This document shows, piece by piece, positions 59,001 to 64,000 of a stretch of DNA of 64,000 nt; the stretch's first letter is position 1, and the number at the start of each line of letters is the position of its first letter. The position numbers and the translations under genes were made by a program. The notes under the pieces were generated by a model that saw only the letters and a list, made by a program, of their open reading frames with translations, had not been told where the DNA came from and ran no database searches. Source of the stretch: Euglena gracilis (taxonomy: Eukaryota; Euglenida; Euglenophyceae; Euglenales); contig CP154955.1 of assembly GCA_039621445.1 (NCBI GenBank), positions 49,584,086 through 49,648,085 of the forward strand. Direction: 5' to 3'.

Positions 59001-62000
59001 CCCGCATTTATGTCCGCTACGTTCCCGGTCGGTCCTCTTCCCGGTCCCACTCCCACTCCCGTGCCCACATTCCCTGGCCCTGGACTGGCAACCGCCCCCA
59101 CACTTCTCCGGGGCCCCACCGCCCCTCGCTCTCTCGGTAGCCCCACCTCAAGAAGACCAAGGACCCGAAGCCTGAAACCCGAAGCCATGAAACCCATTAG
59201 ATCCTCCTGCACTGGGAGTGCGCAGCGCTGTTTCTCCCGATGCCTCTGCCCCTCCTCTCCCTTCCCCAACCACCCCCTCCCTACACACGCTGCTCGACAC
59301 TCTACACATCATTCAGGAGCAGCTCGACGGCTGACCATCTATGCAGCTGCTGATCCCGAGCAAGGACATCAACGTCATTCACGGGACCCATCTGAGGGTC
59401 CAAACCGCCGGCGGCGGAGTCGTTCATCGCGGCAGAGGAAGCCAAGCAGTCCGCCTCCCGCCCACATACACCCCACCAGCTCATCGCCCTCGCCCCCAAC
59501 CTACGCGGAGGCGGTGCAGTTGCCGCCACCATCGTCATCATCGTAGCAGCTGGTGCAGCCCAAGCAACGCCAACGACGCCAACAAGGAGGCCCATGCCGC
59601 GCGGAGCAACAGGTGTCCCGAACCCCGGCTCATTCGGGCTGGTATCCCGAGCCCCGCAGGCCCGGCCGGTTGCGGGTGGGCGAGCATCCCGTGCGGAGCC
59701 TCTCCCCAAACACGGCCAGGTGCCCTCCCTCCCCCCCCCTCCCTTCCCTCCCATTCCCCCGGTCCTCTCCAACTGAAAAAATAGATGCAGATACTGAACA
59801 AGATGCAAATGCTGGACAAGATGTATATGCTGCAGAAATTGGGCAATTGGGTGAGCGCATTTGATGTCAATATTTCAACATTATGTGCTGATCACATGTT
59901 TGCTTTGCTTCTGCTCTGAGCTCAAGCCGAGCGCACTTCCTTCCAACTTCGCCACATCCAGATGGATGATCATCTCATCATGACAGATGAAATTTAACAT
60001 ATCAAGGCTTCTTTGAAGTGATGGATTTGTACCATTTAGATTTTTCACGATATTGCAACCAATTTTTTTTGACCTCTTTAATCCCTGAGCACCCATTCCA
60101 AACGGACCTCTTTGGATGTGTTGGTTTGATTTGTTGCTCACAACTACTTTCACGTTGCATAAATGATCAAATGTATTGTTGGTATGAAAGGATTTTAAGG
60201 TAATTTTACCCCCCACCTATAGGAAAAAATGGCCGAAAATGGCCGAAAATGGCCGAAAATGGCCGAAAATGGCTGAAAATGGCCGAAAATGGCCGAAAAT
60301 GGCAAAAATTGGGGTGTCAACTATAGGTGCTTGCCTGGCACCTCTTTTTGACGACATTGGGACGAAAACTCAGTCCACCTGTCCGTGAAAGCAAACAAGG
60401 CTTCAAATTTTTGTTAAAAAAATGCCATTTTCGGCGTTTTTTTTGCCTCTTCCAGCTGGCGCTTTTCGGTTCCGCAGGAACTTCCCGATGGTTCATTCTG
60501 CTCACCACCCCCCTCCCCCCTGCAGGACGCCAAGGCCGCCCGGGCCTTGCGGCTGGCACGGTCGGAGCCGGAGCTTGAGGCGCAGGTGGCGATGCTGGCG
60601 GTGCAGCTGAACATGCTGGACGAGGTGTGTGGATTTCCATGCACATTGGCAATGAATGGGGTGGCTTTGCCCACACCTGGCAGAGCTGCGGGTACTGAGT
60701 TCTTCAACACGGCGCGTGTAGTATTGTTTGGAAAATGCCGCTTCATTGCTTGAAACACCGAAGAAAGCCAACAACACCAATGTTGTGTTCATTGTCGCAA
60801 TGAAATTCTGCAAGGCGCGCATTTTTTTGTTGAGTGTTGGAAGGACTCCCAAGATTCAAAGAGAAGGAAATGAACGACTTCCACCCAAGCGGTTGCCTCA
60901 GATGGTCCGTCCCCACAAACGTCCCCGGTTCTGTTTTGGGATGGAACAGGGTGTGGGGTTCCCAGCAGGCTTGTGCTTAGTCGGGTGCCTACCCCACGGG
61001 GGGGGGGTGCTAGGGGCAGGCACCCCATAGCACCTGATCCGACCCCCCCCCCCCCCGGGGGTAGGGTTTTGAGGGGTGCCTGCCCCTAGCAGGCACCCCC
61101 CCCCCTCCGACCCCGGCGCCTTTGGCGCCGGGGGCCCGGAAAAGGCCATTTTCAATGAAAATTTTCTGGGTCCCCCCCGGACCCCTATCCCCCCGGGGGG
61201 GGGGTGTGCCTGCTAGGGGCAGGCACCCTATAGCACCCATCCCTCCCCCCCAGTTGGTAAGCACAAGCATGGTTCCCAGCCTGTCAGGTTGCTGAATCTT
61301 GACTTCACAGGGGGGAAGGGAAGGGGGTTGACCCCTTGGCCCCCCAAATACCCTGGCAGGGTGCTAGGTTATTGGAACCAACTTTTGGCCCTGCCCCCCC
61401 TGCCAGGTTATTTGGGCCCTTTTCAGCGTTGTCAAGGAACTTTGCCTTAAAAGGGGGGGTCTCAAGTCATTGGAACCATCTTTTTTGACCTCCCCCACCA
61501 AGTTATTCGGCCACTGCCAGGAGCCAGGGCCGCCAGGTTATTTGGGGGGGTTTACACAATGGAAGGACTGACGTCTCGTCCTTTGGCGGGTCAGCCACAG
61601 GAGCCTCCTAAAGAAGCAGTTTCCCCCGAGGCGCGAGAGGCCAGCGTACCCCGCCCTGCGGCCAGGCGGAGCAGCTGTACAAGCAGTGCAAGCGCTACGA
61701 CCTGCTCAACGTGCTGTACATGGCCTCGGGCAAGTGGGATTTGGCGCTGCAGACCGCCGAGAAGAACGACCGCATCCACCTGCGGGCCATCCACTACACC
61801 TACGCCAGGCATCGCTGCCCGTGCCGCGCCATTTACCCCCCCCCCCCCTAGTCGTATGACCACCCCTTATTTACGACCACCCCCCGGTCACAGGTTGCAG
61901 GTCATGGGGGTGTTATGACCCCCCCCGGTCACAGGTTGCAGGAACCCGGTCATACGACTAGGGGGGGGGGGTAGTTTCCAGAACCACCCATTTCCTGCGC

Positions 62001-62719
62001 AAGAGGAGCAGAATCTGAATATGTTTAAAAAAACAAAAGGTGTTGCAAAGCAAGTGTCAATTTTGGCTGCAACTGCATTTCAGCCGATCCATGCCCTGAC
62101 CCTTGGCAGCAAAAGAAACTGCTGATTTTTGAAACAGACTCCATCCAAATGACAGCCCACCCACCGCCTTTTTGTGCTTGGGGTTCTTCAAGTGATTTCC
62201 ACACACACTTGCTTGCGCTGTGGCTGTGTCAGGTATTTCGAGAGCATTGGGGATGTGGACAACGCCATCGCTCAGTACGAGGCGTCCCGCAACCACCGGT
62301 ACGAGGTTCCCCGGATGCTGTGGGACAACCAGCAAATCACGGTACGCTGATTTGTGTCAACGTATGCTTCTAGCTGGCTGTCGCAAATGGTCAACAATTA
62401 CATTTCTCCAAAACATCATGCCAAAAATCGCTTGAACATGGGAGATCAAACGAGATTGAGGTGACTGACCCATTATTCTTATCGTCATCATCATCGTCAT
62501 CTCTTCCAGTGGCTCTTTGCCCCCCCCCCCACAGCAATGTTGACTGGTTGGCACACCTGCATCTTTTCCCTTGAAAGTCTCTCTGGCAGACTCCCTCTGC
62601 AGGATTTGGAGGTGTATGTGAAGCGGAGTGGGGATAAGGAGCTGTTTGGCTGGTGGGCGCAGTACAACGAGAGCAATGGCAATTATGAAGTAGCACTTCA
62701 TTTCTATGAGCAAGCAGAG
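34909..62719 (+). CDS. IFT140: IFT140, intraflagellar transport complex A subunit (5' portion, 26 exons; continues past the window)
   Basis: IFT140 is a core subunit of IFT-A, the complex that drives retrograde transport and membrane-protein entry in cilia. The exons, read in order, match the human protein from its first residues (MALFF versus MALYY) through the N-terminal WD40 propellers ([59 protein letters not shown]) into the C-terminal TPR-like solenoid ([80 protein letters not shown]). About 3.2 kb of coding sequence (near 1,050 residues) is spread over 27.8 kb; human IFT140 has about 1,460 residues, so the 3' third lies outside. Most junctions keep phase. Near-universal G/C third positions mark the exons. 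Trp is always TGG. Identification is very secure; boundaries of exons 5, 6, 16, 18 and 19 are approximate. Confidence 0.97.
35311..35513. mobile_element. C-run/G-run terminal inverted-repeat element (203 bp)
   Basis: Imperfect ends CCCCTCCCCAATAGAAGCAC and GTGTTTCTGTTTGGGGGGG. Interior GGCGGACCGCCGCCTCTG and TTCTATTTGGACC are shared with 43735-43949. Sits in IFT140 intron 1; possible TA duplication. Confidence 0.75.
35797..35868 (+). CDS. IFT140: IFT140 exon 2
   Basis: Encodes [20 protein letters not shown], the first WD40 strand set (human WHPVHPFLAVA). Acceptor is ctgccag|CG. The donor that restores exon 3 phase is TATG|gcaggg, a GC donor. GT sites at 35913 and 35949 leave the frame of exon 3 wrong by one base. 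Confidence 0.85.
36601..36827 (+). CDS. IFT140: IFT140 exon 3
   Basis: Contains [19 protein letters not shown] followed by [20 protein letters not shown] and LWTEHEEQ, matching the second WD repeat of IFT140. Acceptor is tttgctgcag; donor is GAGCGG|gtgatg, phase 0. Confidence 0.92.
37331..37428 (+). CDS. IFT140: IFT140 exon 4
   Basis: Encodes [19 protein letters not shown] and LSADRSG (human THTADITVLRWSPSG...LSGDRLG). Acceptor ggcggag|CCG is in phase with exon 3. The donor that fits exon 5 is TCGGG|gcaggt (GC). The GT four bases downstream gives the wrong phase. Confidence 0.85.
37869..37998 (+). CDS. IFT140: IFT140 exon 5
   Basis: Encodes [20 protein letters not shown] then [20 protein letters not shown], matching human LLLWRLDQ...LTHCIFR. 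Acceptor is tccacag. The 3' end is uncertain; GCG|gccttt is one phase-0 option. Confidence 0.85.
38147..38840. repeat. TGCAATTTTG repeat region
   Basis: Degenerate runs of GTGCAATTTT at 38155-38240 and 38767-38838 flank a segment holding the 21-bp inverted repeat and unique sequence. Confidence 0.7.
38325..38417. repeat. Perfect 21-bp inverted repeat with C-rich loop
   Basis: Left arm 38325-38345 (AAAAACTGGCTCCTACACTG then G) and right arm 38397-38417 are exact reverse complements. They enclose 51 bp of mostly C. Intron 5 of IFT140. Confidence 0.95.
39142..39249 (+). CDS. IFT140: IFT140 exon 6 (boundaries approximate)
   Basis: A GC3-rich open stretch encoding [20 protein letters not shown] and neighbours. 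It is acidic and lies where human IFT140 has [20 protein letters not shown]. Acceptor candidates at 39141 and 39192 are both in phase; the donor is not resolved. It follows a C/G-rich intron end. Confidence 0.55.
39665..39757 (+). CDS. IFT140: IFT140 exon 7
   Basis: Thirty-one codons, [20 protein letters not shown] then [11 protein letters not shown]. Acceptor is ggcagcag; donor is GGC|gtggcc, phase 0 into exon 8. Aligns with the human DMFNWKK...KMGSHEG segment. Confidence 0.8.
40224..40392. repeat. GT/T-rich low-complexity tract
   Basis: TTTTGTGTGTTTTCTGTGTG-like repeats over 170 bp in IFT140 intron 7. Confidence 0.9.
40499..40613 (+). CDS. IFT140: IFT140 exon 8
   Basis: Encodes [20 protein letters not shown] and [19 protein letters not shown], matching the second propeller of IFT140 (human VHYVDEKGKTTQV...LFYMEKREALVVVTE). 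Acceptor is tggggcag. Donor CACG|gtgtgc leaves one base, matching exon 9. Confidence 0.9.
40700..41060. repeat. Dispersed ~350-bp T-rich repeat, copy 3
   Basis: Closest to the copy at 34225: GGGCATCGAACCAACG, TCCAGGTTGAAAA and GTGGATGGACAATGTCCCAG. IFT140 intron 8. Confidence 0.85.
41913..42016 (+). CDS. IFT140: IFT140 exon 9
   Basis: Encodes [20 protein letters not shown] and [14 protein letters not shown] (human [21 protein letters not shown]). Acceptor is ctttgcag; donor is CAG|gtgctg followed by a long C run. Confidence 0.92.
43503..43699 (+). CDS. IFT140: IFT140 exon 10
   Basis: Encodes [40 protein letters not shown] and [22 protein letters not shown] matches human FWDIERGENYILSP closely. 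Acceptor is ccaaccccag; donor is AACCG|gtgtgg, phase 2 into exon 11. Confidence 0.96.
43735..43949. mobile_element. C-run/G-run terminal inverted-repeat element (215 bp)
   Basis: Ends AACCCCCCCTAATAGAAGCA and TGCTTCTATTAGGGGGGGG then TT are complementary over about 24 bp, apart from one extra G. Two internal GGACYGCCGCC hairpins and two CTTYTATTTGGACC phrases. Possible TAA duplication (gtgTAA/TAAgcc). IFT140 intron 10, starting 35 bp after the exon. Confidence 0.85.
44035..44070. repeat. GGCATTTTCGACCCC palindrome
   Basis: GGCATTTTCGACCCC (44035-44049) and GGGGTCGAAAATGCC (44056-44070) are exact complements separated by C. Related pairs lie near 21350, 23570, 23625 and 43210, usually close to GGGCAGGCA phrases. 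Confidence 0.85.
44381..44424. repeat. Degenerate telomere-like repeat
   Basis: CCCAACCCTAACCCTGACCC and further variants, about seven hexamers, in IFT140 intron 10. Confidence 0.75.
44424..44645. mobile_element. Diverged copy of the 50172 MITE (right part)
   Basis: Ends CTTACATCGAACCCTGG, preceded by CCACTGGACTGGAGGGGGTC, a phrase also found before the same end at 29,140. The internal ATTTTCGG segment is shared. Left end not found. Confidence 0.55.
44762..44904 (+). CDS. IFT140: IFT140 exon 11
   Basis: Encodes [20 protein letters not shown] then [20 protein letters not shown] (human KGLLAAGTDRGRVAMWRKV). Acceptor is gcacacag; donor is GGCCG|gtgggg, phase 1. Confidence 0.94.
45195..45279 (+). 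CDS. IFT140: IFT140 exon 12
   Basis: Encodes [20 protein letters not shown] and AGLQDAV (human ITQIQWGSRKNLLAVNS). Several CAGs lie at the acceptor; the one at 45193-45194 keeps phase with exon 11. Donor is GTCAG|gtctcc. Confidence 0.88.
47648..47849 (+). CDS. IFT140: IFT140 exon 13
   Basis: Encodes [40 protein letters not shown] and [18 protein letters not shown] (human ISVAILSERAMSS...VAVWNGRQVAIFEL). Acceptor is taccggcag. Donor is CAG|gtgtgt, running straight into a GT microsatellite. Confidence 0.96.
47850..47975. repeat. GT-rich tract
   Basis: GT repeats with GCGT interruptions beginning directly at the exon 13 donor. Confidence 0.9.
48645..48752 (+). CDS. IFT140: IFT140 exon 14
   Basis: Encodes [20 protein letters not shown] and [16 protein letters not shown] (human LAMHEENVYTVESNRVQV). 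Acceptor is tcccccacag; donor is GAG|gtataa; both phase 0. Confidence 0.94.
50172..50575. mobile_element. MITE with perfect 19-bp ends and GGTGGA duplication
   Basis: CCAGGGTTCGATATAAGGA (50172-50190) and its exact complement (50557-50575) bound 404 bp. GGTGGA lies directly outside both ends (50166-50171 and 50576-50581). Two GGCGCTTCGCGCC hairpins (about 50319 and 50421) and two CCTGGCCCGCAGGGGGGG phrases lie inside. No ORF. IFT140 intron 14. Confidence 0.93.
50643..50697 (+). CDS. IFT140: IFT140 exon 15
   Basis: A 55-bp exon encoding [18 protein letters not shown] plus one base. It matches human VRTWQGTVKQLLLFSETEG. It lies only 67 bp downstream of the MITE that ends at 50575. Confidence 0.94.
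51438..51497 (+). CDS. IFT140: IFT140 exon 16 (3' end approximate)
   Basis: Encodes [19 protein letters not shown] (human [21 protein letters not shown]). Acceptor is tcttgcag and completes the Gly split from exon 15. A|gcctga (GC) is the only nearby donor in phase with exon 17. GT at 51523 is out of phase. Confidence 0.85.
51725..51865. repeat. TTTTTGTGT low-complexity tract
   Basis: T runs spaced by GTGT over about 140 bp in IFT140 intron 16. Confidence 0.85.
51907..52040 (+). CDS. IFT140: IFT140 exon 17
   Basis: Encodes [20 protein letters not shown] and [20 protein letters not shown] (human LVPGVGGIASLRCSSSGST). Acceptor is ttccccccag; donor is AAG|gtgctc, phase 0. Confidence 0.93.
52190..52425. 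repeat. AAAAATGCA-type degenerate A-rich repeat
   Basis: Phrases CAAAAAATG, AAAAATGTC and AAAATGCGA recur over about 230 bp in IFT140 intron 17. Lys/Asn-rich frames here are artefacts. Confidence 0.8.
52700..52900. repeat. GGCGCCGAAGGTGCCGG hairpin segment
   Basis: ACCCGGCGCCGAAGGTGCCG followed by GAAATTCTTTTGG and AAATCCATTGA. The same string of phrases occurs at 41568-41630 (GTCGCCGAAGGCGCCGGAAT then AAAATCCATTGA). A short dispersed element. Confidence 0.7.
53202..53267 (+). CDS. IFT140: IFT140 exon 18 (3' end approximate)
   Basis: Encodes [18 protein letters not shown] and possibly RFR. It is in phase with exon 17 and matches human [21 protein letters not shown]. No GT donor lies nearby. 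GC donors in acacgcgcttccgcgcag are candidates. Confidence 0.8.
53858..54007 (+). CDS. IFT140: IFT140 exon 19 (boundaries approximate)
   Basis: Encodes [20 protein letters not shown] and [18 protein letters not shown], matching human FYDVEMDTVTVFDF...NHFWDQSEPRLFVCEA. The only upstream AG acceptor is tttttttag at 53857. Donor CCCG|gtgtcc is the plausible end, but its phase with exon 20 is unresolved. Confidence 0.85.
55052..55158 (+). CDS. IFT140: IFT140 exon 20
   Basis: Encodes [20 protein letters not shown] and [15 protein letters not shown] (human [21 protein letters not shown]...SLLGMEVP). Acceptor is gcccgcag. Donor CAGGG|gtcggc is in phase with exon 21. An in-frame extension upstream to 55023 is possible. 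Confidence 0.92.
55571..55715 (+). CDS. IFT140: IFT140 exon 21
   Basis: Encodes [20 protein letters not shown] and [17 protein letters not shown]. It corresponds to the linker between the propellers and the TPR region (human ...RDFVGLEDCDK). Acceptor is gaatgag; donor is AAG|gttgct. Confidence 0.9.
55899..56003. repeat. (GT)n-(CT)n-(GT)n compound microsatellite
   Basis: GT tract, then CTCTCT run, then GT again, in IFT140 intron 21. Confidence 0.95.
56130..56300 (+). CDS. IFT140: IFT140 exon 22
   Basis: Encodes [39 protein letters not shown] and [18 protein letters not shown]. This is the start of the TPR-like solenoid and the most conserved exon in the window. The intron that follows (56301-60525) is the longest of the gene. 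Confidence 0.98.
57338..57404. repeat. 67-bp near-perfect palindrome
   Basis: 33-nt arms (57338-57370 and 57372-57404) with one mismatch and a single-base loop, rich in CCAGCCAGCAGCCC/GGGCTGCTGGCTGG. IFT140 intron 22. Confidence 0.95.
57706..58083. mobile_element. C-run element with CCAAATAATACCCC ends
   Basis: CCCCCCCAAATAATACCCCC (about 57721-57740) is inverted as GGGGGTATTATTTGGGGGG at about 58063-58083. Further copies of AATAATACCCCCCC occur inside, with two CTCGG...GGGAC phrases. The left boundary is blurred by tandem copies. Confidence 0.65.
58159..58283. repeat. GGCCGAAAAT 10-bp minisatellite, split by spacer
   Basis: CACCTATAG (58159-58167), six units, ATTTTGGG, CTATAGGTG (58238-58246), GGGGTCCC, then three units with the same AAAT tag. 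Same layout as 27526-27657 with a different tag. Confidence 0.95.
58877..59864 (+). pseudogene. Pro/Ser-rich ORF flanked by a minisatellite (possible retroelement ORF1 remnant)
   Basis: An open frame to 59546 contains a run of Pro/Thr, then basic [12 protein letters not shown], then [26 protein letters not shown] motif is common near the ends of non-LTR retroelement ORF1 proteins, but that is only suggestive. Both flanks (58895-58985 and 59783-59850) carry GATACTGGACAAGATGCAA-type repeats in the same orientation. No reverse transcriptase was seen. Inside IFT140 intron 22. Confidence 0.3.
60214..60329. repeat. GGCCGAAAAT minisatellite between CACCTATAG inverted ends
   Basis: CACCTATAG (60214-60222) and CTATAGGTG (60321-60329) enclose about eight units. 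Outer flanks match those of 58159-58246 in inverted orientation (ACCCCCCACCTATAG; CTATAGGTGCTTGCC). Confidence 0.95.
60526..60624 (+). CDS. IFT140: IFT140 exon 23
   Basis: Encodes [20 protein letters not shown] and [13 protein letters not shown] (human [32 protein letters not shown]). Acceptor is ccctgcag; donor is GAG|gtgtgt; both phase 0. Confidence 0.97.
61008..61228. repeat. TGCTAGGGGCAGGCACCC repeats (two direct, one inverted)
   Basis: Copies at 61008-61026 and 61211-61228 are direct; 61073-61091 is inverted. A GGCGCCTTTGGCGCCGGGG hairpin lies between them (about 61115). IFT140 intron 23. Confidence 0.85.
61666..61808 (+). CDS. IFT140: IFT140 exon 24
   Basis: Encodes [39 protein letters not shown] and RAIHYTYA. 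The donor giving a gapless match to human YHRYAGHLEA is GCCAG|gcatcg, a GC donor. GT at 61821 would add four residues. A C-run element begins about 25 bp further on. Confidence 0.96.
61834..61973. mobile_element. C-run/G-run element with TAGTCGTATGACC ends
   Basis: Ends C(14)TAGTCGTATGACC and GGTCATACGACTAG(12), flanked by TA on each side. Two CCCCCGGTCACAGGTTGCAG direct repeats inside. About 140 bp, starting about 25 bp after IFT140 exon 24. Confidence 0.85.
62233..62341 (+). CDS. IFT140: IFT140 exon 25
   Basis: Encodes [20 protein letters not shown] and [16 protein letters not shown] (human [22 protein letters not shown]). Acceptor is tgtgtcag; donor is ACG|gtacgc. Confidence 0.97.
62603..62719 (+). 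CDS. IFT140: IFT140 exon 26 (last in window)
   Basis: Encodes [20 protein letters not shown] and [19 protein letters not shown] (human [20 protein letters not shown]). Donor is GAG|gtgtgc. The next conserved block was not found in the remaining 1.28 kb, so an intron runs off the right edge. Confidence 0.97.
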
Positions 62720-64000
62720 GTGTGCACATGTGTGTATGTGCTTGCATCTATGTGTATGTGTCTGTATTGCTCGCAGATGAAAAAAGCGCGATCACCTGTC
62801 ACTTGTTGGTCCGCAGAAAAATGGGAGGTGTCTTTCCAGTGGTTAATCTTTTCGTCATCCAAGTGTTCGCTGGCAGAGCTGGCAGAGGGAGAGGGGTGTG
62901 AATTTACAGGCTGGAAATCTTTTAGGCCACTGCATCATTTCCACATCGGAAGTTGCCACCTTGGGCTTGTACCCCCCCCCCCCAAATGAGCGACTCATTG
63001 CTGGATGTATGAAGGAATTTTCATAAATGGCATTGGAACGGTGGAAAGAAGCGACCCTCCGAATACAAGCGATCCTCCAAATGTACGCAACACCGAGGTC
63101 CGATTATCGGAAACTTGAACGTAGTTAACAAGTTCCTTTGGGGCTAAAAAAATTAACATTGCTCACTTGTTTGAGTCATTGTGCGCCCCCCCCTGGTCCT
63201 ATGGGGAAAAATATCAAAAAGTTGGACTATTTTCTCATTCTGCCCCAAAAAGCAGGAAACTTGGAAGGCCCAGAGACAAATTTCTAGGTCTTGTAAGGGC
63301 CCCAGGAGGGGTTCTGGTGGGTCGATAGACTGGGTCGGTAGACGGAGGGTGGGGTCTTGATGGAGACTAGGCAATCCAGTTCGTCCAAAAATGACCCCCA
63401 CTCCTGTACAGATGATCCAACCAGGGCCAGGACCCCACTCCCCTCCTCCCCCCTTTCTTAACCGAGCCATTTTGTGACCTGAAAATCACCTCAACTCAAA
63501 ATTCAAAAACCTCCAATTCTCAAAATATCAACAAATTTGATGTTTTAAAACCCAATTGTCAAAAAAAATTGCCAAAAATGGCCACTGTGCGCATTCATGC
63601 CAATTATTCGCGTCGTCCACCGCATTAATGAAGACGCATCCGTGACCGAGATGGGTTGTGTAACCACCCCAGGAATACCCTGAAACATTTTTTCCTTTAC
63701 AATCAGTTGGTGATTTTTTTGGTCCAGGAATTATTACAATTACAAGGTGCAACAAGACGTTGAAAATCCAGCATTTTTTTCATTTTTTGAGGCATGTGGT
63801 AAGCGTGGTGTTTCCAAAATGTGATGTATTCTAAACTCTTTGCCATCTGCATTTGTCATGCAAAGTTTTTGGGAATTTTGGCACCAACATTTTGAACATC
63901 AACATTTTGAACATCAACAGCAAGATCAGCAGCAGCAACTGCAGCAGCAGCCTACAAAATAAATATAGCTTTGCAGAACAAGCTTTTTTTGGAGGTCCAT
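62720..64000. other. IFT140 intron 26 (to window edge)
   Basis: No exon matching the next IFT140 block was found. Short repeats include ACATTTTGAACATCA at 63887-63917 and GCAGCAGCA at 63926-63953. Confidence 0.5.

Noticed and set aside
1-64000. tRNA, rRNA and other structured RNA genes
   Set aside because: I looked for cloverleaf-like TTCGA boxes and rRNA words by eye and found none convincing; a covariance-model scan would be needed to exclude them.

Overview
This is nuclear DNA from a eukaryote, read almost entirely on the + strand. There are no operons or bacterial-style genes. Coding sequence comes as short GC-rich exons (about 55-360 bp, nearly all codons ending in G or C) separated by introns of roughly 0.4-4 kb. 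The introns are AT-rich or made of long C/G runs, microsatellites and short inverted-repeat elements. The organism builds cilia, because the clearest gene is IFT140, and TTAGGG/CCCTAA-type repeats occur. A large, repeat-rich protist or algal genome is the best guess; I cannot place it further.

Layout. (1) 1-12.6 kb: about twelve exons of an unrecognised gene that enters from upstream. It encodes coiled-coil and low-complexity, acidic or Ala/Pro-rich segments. Several junctions are phase-compatible, but some exons carry in-frame TGA codons, so the model is provisional. One of its introns (7,815-11,747) holds thirteen copies of a GGAAGCGG/CCGCTTCC hairpin. (2) 12.6-22.9 kb: mostly repeats. These include a hairpin family around 13.4-13.6 and 17.9-18.4 kb, a ~0.93 kb repeat present twice about 4.8 kb apart (14.25 and 19.06 kb), a small PHD-like zinc-finger ORF, and a 340-bp C-rich tract. 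(3) 23.0-30.7 kb: a second set of phase-matched exons, product not recognised, ending in a Cys-rich exon with an apparent one-base frameshift. It may be the 3' part of the first gene or a separate gene. (4) 30.75-34.9 kb: intergenic, AT-rich, with an inverted interstitial telomeric block. (5) 34.9 kb to the right edge: the 5' portion of IFT140, 26 exons, from the start codon through the WD40 region into the TPR-like region; the gene continues past the window.

The most unusual signals are non-coding. A family of 10-bp minisatellites has a constant GGSCGA core plus a 4-nt tag; the tag differs between loci but is shared by the arrays on both sides of a conserved GGTGGGGGTTCC-type spacer, and several copies are bounded by CACCTATRG inverted repeats. 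The thirteen-hairpin intron, a set of intron-resident elements whose ends are runs of C and G, a MITE with perfect 19-bp ends and a 6-bp target duplication, and introns that appear to start with GC rather than GT are the other points worth following.

Exon boundaries were set by eye from reading frame, splice dinucleotides and phase. No alignment or search was run. Homology to IFT140 rests on recalled knowledge of the human protein.
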